This document shows positions 14,641-14,825 of a stretch of DNA of 14,825 bases, piece after piece. The notes beneath the pieces were generated by a model. It had not been told where the DNA came from, did no database searches, and saw nothing but the letters and a program-made list of their open reading frames with translations. Source of the DNA: Lachnospiraceae bacterium (GTDB taxonomy: Bacteria > Bacillota_A > Clostridia > Lachnospirales > Lachnospiraceae); the NCBI GenBank assembly GCA_017540915.1, contig JAFYAD010000184.1, forward strand, positions 1-14,825, in the 5' to 3' direction. Position 1 is the stretch's first letter. Every line of letters begins with the position of its first letter. The position numbers were made by a program, and so were the translations under genes.

Positions 14641-14732
14641 GTTACTATTCACAGCCAATATCATGCAGACAGGCATATGCCAGTTTGCTGGCAAATATGA
14701 CTGTCTGTATGATATTGACTGGAATCAGTCAC
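14641..14732. repeat. 92-base long hairpin / near-perfect inverted repeat
   Basis: The core arms 14656-14672 and 14701-14717 pair over 17 bp with one G-T wobble. Inside, CATAT (14674-14678) pairs with ATATG (14695-14699) and GCCAG (14679-14683) with CTGGC (14688-14692), around a TTTG loop with a two-A bulge. Outside, pairing continues with small bulges from 14654-14641 to 14719-14732. The total is about 39 pairs. There is no T-run after it in either direction, so it is not a simple terminator. It may be a dispersed palindromic (MITE- or REP-like) element or an RNA-stabilising structure between convergent genes. Confidence 0.8.
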
Positions 14733-14825
14733 TTTACATACATGATACAGGCAGCCGCGATAGCGGCAGTAGAGCCCGACAAGGCAATTCTGCCAGCTTG
14801 GCTTCGCAGATTGCCGATGTCAGGG
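14729..14825 (-). CDS. Possible C-terminal end of a convergent gene (partial)
   Basis: On the minus strand the frame is open from the right edge to a TGA at 14729-14731, reading about 31 residues that end in an alanine-rich hydrophobic segment (STAAIAAACIMYVK), like a final membrane helix. The stop lies in the outer right arm of the long hairpin. A + frame beginning ATG 14742 is also open to the edge but has no ribosome binding site. The stretch is too short to decide; no family is recognised. Confidence 0.3.
   Translation of the reverse strand, partial: PDIGNLRSQAGRIALSGSTAAIAAACIMYVK

Overview
The window looks like a chromosomal segment of a low-to-medium GC Firmicute of the Lachnospiraceae type (Butyrivibrio/Roseburia/Lachnospira-like). 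Reasons: GGAGG-type ribosome binding sites, sigma-A-like promoters, a dnaE-pfkA gene order typical of Firmicutes, a bifunctional Rel next to a small alarmone synthetase, and several small conserved proteins of clostridial flavour. A sigma-28-like promoter suggests the organism is, or descends from, a motile species. This assignment is inferred from protein and signal style; no database search was possible.

Layout. (1) Positions 1-1754: the tail of a capsule-type P-loop/chain-length protein on + meets a membrane-anchored phosphodiester glycosidase on -, with a shared bidirectional terminator (350-385) between them. (2) 1837-2937 on -: an unrecognised, highly charged 366-aa helical protein, preceded by a motility-sigma-factor-like promoter (TAAA-N16-GCCGATAA) overlapped by palindromes. 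The glycosidase downstream has its own sigma-A-like promoter, placed so that its mRNA would be leaderless. (3) 3162-8536 on +: a strong promoter, then mrp (Fe-S carrier ATPase), a CPBP membrane protease and dnaE (replicative polymerase alpha subunit), closely spaced as one operon. (4) 8517-9667: pfkA, driven by a promoter buried in the end of dnaE, with a structured leader and closed by a GNRA-loop terminator. (5) 9684-10746: a SpoU/TrmH-type rRNA methyltransferase and an 88-aa conserved small protein. (6) 10863-14633: a small (p)ppGpp synthetase with a very acidic tail, then full-length bifunctional Rel, then a glyoxalase-II-like metallo-beta-lactamase-fold hydrolase that starts at TTG. (7) 14634-14825: a 92-base near-perfect hairpin, then probably the end of a convergent gene.

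Most of the + strand is housekeeping: replication, glycolysis, rRNA modification, Fe-S assembly and stringent response. The least understood part is the minus-strand pair at 396-2937 with its unusual promoters. The two alarmone enzymes side by side are the other point worth following. I found no CRISPR array, tRNA, rRNA, insertion sequence or prophage gene.
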